From: Candidatus Hydrogenedentota bacterium
GTDB lineage: Bacteria > Hydrogenedentota > Hydrogenedentia > Hydrogenedentiales > GCA-2746185
Assembly (NCBI GenBank): GCA_012965445.1
Contig: DTSJ01000397.1
Span: 1-7,880, forward strand
DNA: 7,880 nt
Direction: 5' to 3'
The notes under the pieces were generated by a model that was given only the letters and a program-made list of their open reading frames with translations, was not told where the DNA came from and made no database searches. The stretch's first letter is position 1. Every line of letters begins with the position of its first letter. A program made the position numbers and the translations under genes. Positions 6,466-7,880 of the stretch are shown here, one piece after another.

Positions 6466-6511
6466 CTCCAGCCAGTCGCATTGGAATTGTAACGTCGAAA
6501 TGAAACCGCCG

Positions 6512-7771
6512 TCACCAGCTCAACGTACCGTCGCTCTGTCCGAACATGTCCGATTCCACACCCATATTCTGTAGCATTGCGACAAACAGATTACTAAGCG
6601 GGGCGTTCTCCGCACCCCTATGTGAAACGTGTTTTCCGTGATCGAATCCCCCGCCTGCGACGAGTATTGGAAGGTCGTAGGAAGTGTGTGCATTGGCGTT
6701 GCCAAGGTTGCTTCCGAAGAGTATACTCGTCTGATCGATCAGCGAACCGTTGGAGTCGCTCCGTTCGCCAAGCTGTGTCAACAAATCGCCAAAGGTGGAT
6801 ATGACCTCCCGTTCGATCACCTTCAACTGCGCAATCTTCGTCGGGTCCTGCCCGTGATGCGAAAGGCTGTGCTGATCCGAGCTCACACCTTGCACTTGCG
6901 GTACCACTCCGTGATCGTGGATCATCATACTCACAACCCTGGACGAATCAGTCTCCAAAATAAGCGGTATCATGTGAAACATCGCCCTGATCCGACCGAT
7001 AAGGTCTGCGCGGCTCGGAATATCTACTGGAGGAGCCTCACCCACCAAAGGTTTCGGCTTGCTCTGCCATGCCTTCACTTCCGTAAGCTCCAGCTCAGCC
7101 GTTCGTACAGCATCGAAATACGCGTCTAGTTTCTCCTGATCAGCCTTACTCACACGCCTGCGGAGCGAAGTCGTCTGCGATTTGAGCCGATCAAGAATGC
7201 TGCCGCCGTCATTCAGGCTGTGTATTTCCCGCTCGATCTCCTCCGGCGTACCCTGAAGGAAAAGTTTCTTGAACAGCCCCGCAGGACTCGTTTCGGCAGG
7301 CACCATCGCGCCGCTTCTCGTATACGATTGGCTCAGAGGAGACGCTGTGCCCAACACAATAGACGGGAATCGTGTTACATAACCAAGGTCGTTCGCCGCG
7401 ACCTGGTCTACGGAGATCGTGTTGCGGAATCCATCCAGACCAGGACGGCGCGCGGAGGTCAGCCACGTGATTTCTGAATTGTGCGGTTGGCGTCCCGACT
7501 GATCTCTGTGGGAGTACCCGGAAAACACAGTGTACTTGCCTCTGTGTTTATCGATAAGTTTCAGATATTCAGTCGCCTCATATCCCGCGCCCAAAGTCTT
7601 GGGAAACCAGGAGTCCGCGTACAATCCCAGCGTCGTGCAAATGTTCACCATCCGCTTGAGCGAATCCACAGCCGCACGCGCCAGCGCAGGATTCATGGAT
7701 TCAAGCAGCGGCAACGCCATTGCCACGCCGGAAGCGCGAAGAAATGTGCGACGGTCGATTTTGCGATGCAT
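6512..7771 (-). CDS. DUF1552 protein, Tat-exported
   Basis: This 419-residue protein has no known enzymatic function. The N-terminus MHRKIDRRTFLR, with the twin-arginine motif RRTFLR at 7-12, a hydrophobic stretch (ASGVAMALPLLE) and a likely cleavage after ALARA near residue 33, predicts folded export by the Tat system. DUF1552 features include YADSWFPK (51-58), GYSH (85-88), SEITWLT (99-105), IHDHGVV (284-290), LSHHG (303-307), ILFGSNLGNANAH (350-362) and VAGGGF..GKH (371-381). Residues about 195-235 are charged and probably helical, possibly a coiled coil. The start is the ATG at 7771-7769, with AGGAGA 8 bases upstream, two bases after the preceding stop codon. Linkage to a DUF1592/DUF1585 protein is the standard context of this family. 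The abundant histidines and Tat export would fit a metal-binding or cofactor-bearing periplasmic protein, but that is conjecture. Confidence 0.93.
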   Translation of the reverse strand: MHRKIDRRTFLRASGVAMALPLLESMNPALARAAVDSLKRMVNICTTLGLYADSWFPKTLGAGYEATEYLKLIDKHRGKYTVFSGYSHRDQSGRQPHNSEITWLTSARRPGLDGFRNTISVDQVAANDLGYVTRFPSIVLGTASPLSQSYTRSGAMVPAETSPAGLFKKLFLQGTPEEIEREIHSLNDGGSILDRLKSQTTSLRRRVSKADQEKLDAYFDAVRTAELELTEVKAWQSKPKPLVGEAPPVDIPSRADLIGRIRAMFHMIPLILETDSSRVVSMMIHDHGVVPQVQGVSSDQHSLSHHGQDPTKIAQLKVIEREVISTFGDLLTQLGERSDSNGSLIDQTSILFGSNLGNANAHTSYDLPILVAGGGFDHGKHVSHRGAENAPLSNLFVAMLQNMGVESDMFGQSDGTLSW

Positions 7772-7773
7772 AT

Positions 7774-7880
7774 CTACTGTCTCCTAAAGAGGTCGCTCTG
7801 AACGACCTCATGAATCATGGATTTCACAGGATATCCCCTTTCTTTGCCTCTGGATACTATTTCCTCCACAGCATCCCGGG
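7774..7880 (-). CDS. C-terminal end of a DUF1592/DUF1585-type protein (partial)
   Basis: One minus-strand frame is open from the window edge to a TAG at 7776-7774 and encodes 34 residues ending GYPVKSMIHEVVQSDLFRRQ. A short motif of the form S-(x)n-I-V-x-S-x-x-F-x-x-R at the very end is typical of the DUF1585 tail of the large DUF1587/DUF1592/DUF1588 proteins, multidomain exported proteins that often carry cytochrome c-like domains and sit directly before DUF1552 genes. Gene order and the 2-base gap to the DUF1552 start support this. Only the tail is visible, so the rest of the domain content is inferred. Confidence 0.8.
   Translation of the reverse strand, partial: RDAVEEIVSRGKERGYPVKSMIHEVVQSDLFRRQ
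7780..7785 (-). promoter_or_regulatory. Ribosome binding site of the DUF1552 gene inside the upstream gene
   Basis: AGGAGA on the minus strand lies within the last Arg-Arg-Gln codons of the upstream gene and 8 bases before the DUF1552 ATG. The upstream ribosome stops 2 bases before that ATG, so translation of the two is probably coupled. This site also fixes the DUF1552 start. Confidence 0.75.

Noticed and set aside
6466..6511. Possible bidirectional terminator between rhaB and the DUF1552 gene
   Set aside because: No stable GC-rich hairpin or T-run is visible in the 46 bases.
6642..6650. TCGAATCCC, identical to part of the tRNA T arm, considered as an att-site remnant
   Set aside because: It is only nine bases, lies inside conserved DUF1552 coding sequence, and has no further match around it.
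1..7880. CRISPR array, insertion sequence or transposase
   Set aside because: No regularly spaced identical repeats, terminal inverted repeats or transposase-like reading frames were seen.

Overview
The window holds seven full or partial protein genes on the minus strand, one protein gene on the plus strand, and a tRNA-Ser(GCU) gene on the plus strand. The content fits a free-living, carbohydrate-degrading bacterium. Two exported sulfatases, a rhamnulokinase and a DUF1592/DUF1552 gene pair are a combination typical of Planctomycetota, Verrucomicrobiota and related lineages. DUF1592/DUF1552 pairs also occur in Acidobacteriota, Myxococcota and some marine Gammaproteobacteria, so the phylum is an inference. 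Shine-Dalgarno sites are clear at most starts, and the tRNA gene encodes its CCA end.

Region 1 (1-1723): two secreted sulfatases in tandem on the minus strand. The upstream one (186-1574) is complete. The downstream one (1-160) shows only its signal peptide and first metal-binding motif before the window ends. A good sigma70-type promoter lies at 1610-1638. Its -35 box is covered by a perfect 7-bp inverted repeat, and three TTCAAT/ATTGAA half-sites are spaced exactly 11 bp apart, which looks like an operator.

Region 2 (1682-1813): a tRNA-Ser(GCU) gene with its own promoter. Its last 13 bases overlap, tail to tail, the stop codon and last three codons of the next gene.

Region 3 (1801-4799): a tight minus-strand operon. 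In order of transcription it encodes a two-domain VOC/glyoxalase-fold ring-cleaving dioxygenase, an alpha/beta hydrolase with a large insert, and an isocitrate lyase/PEP mutase superfamily C-C lyase. The gaps are 36 and 5 bases. The order suggests a short catabolic route (ring opening, then hydrolysis, then C-C lysis) for a hydroquinone-like or other aromatic compound. The substrate is unknown, and this is the best candidate for an undescribed system in the window.

Region 4 (4800-4989): an AT-rich divergent intergenic region with a direct repeat, a distant inverted repeat and a possible promoter for the plus-strand gene.

Region 5 (4990-6465): a full-length rhamnulokinase (rhaB) with no other rhamnose genes visible. 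With the sulfatases it hints at use of sulfated rhamnose-containing polysaccharide, but nothing in the window proves the link.

Region 6 (6512-7880): a minus-strand pair. The C-terminal end of a protein resembling the DUF1592/DUF1585 family is followed after 2 bases by a Tat-exported DUF1552 protein. The ribosome binding site of the second gene sits inside the last codons of the first. No intergenic stretch exceeds 190 bases.
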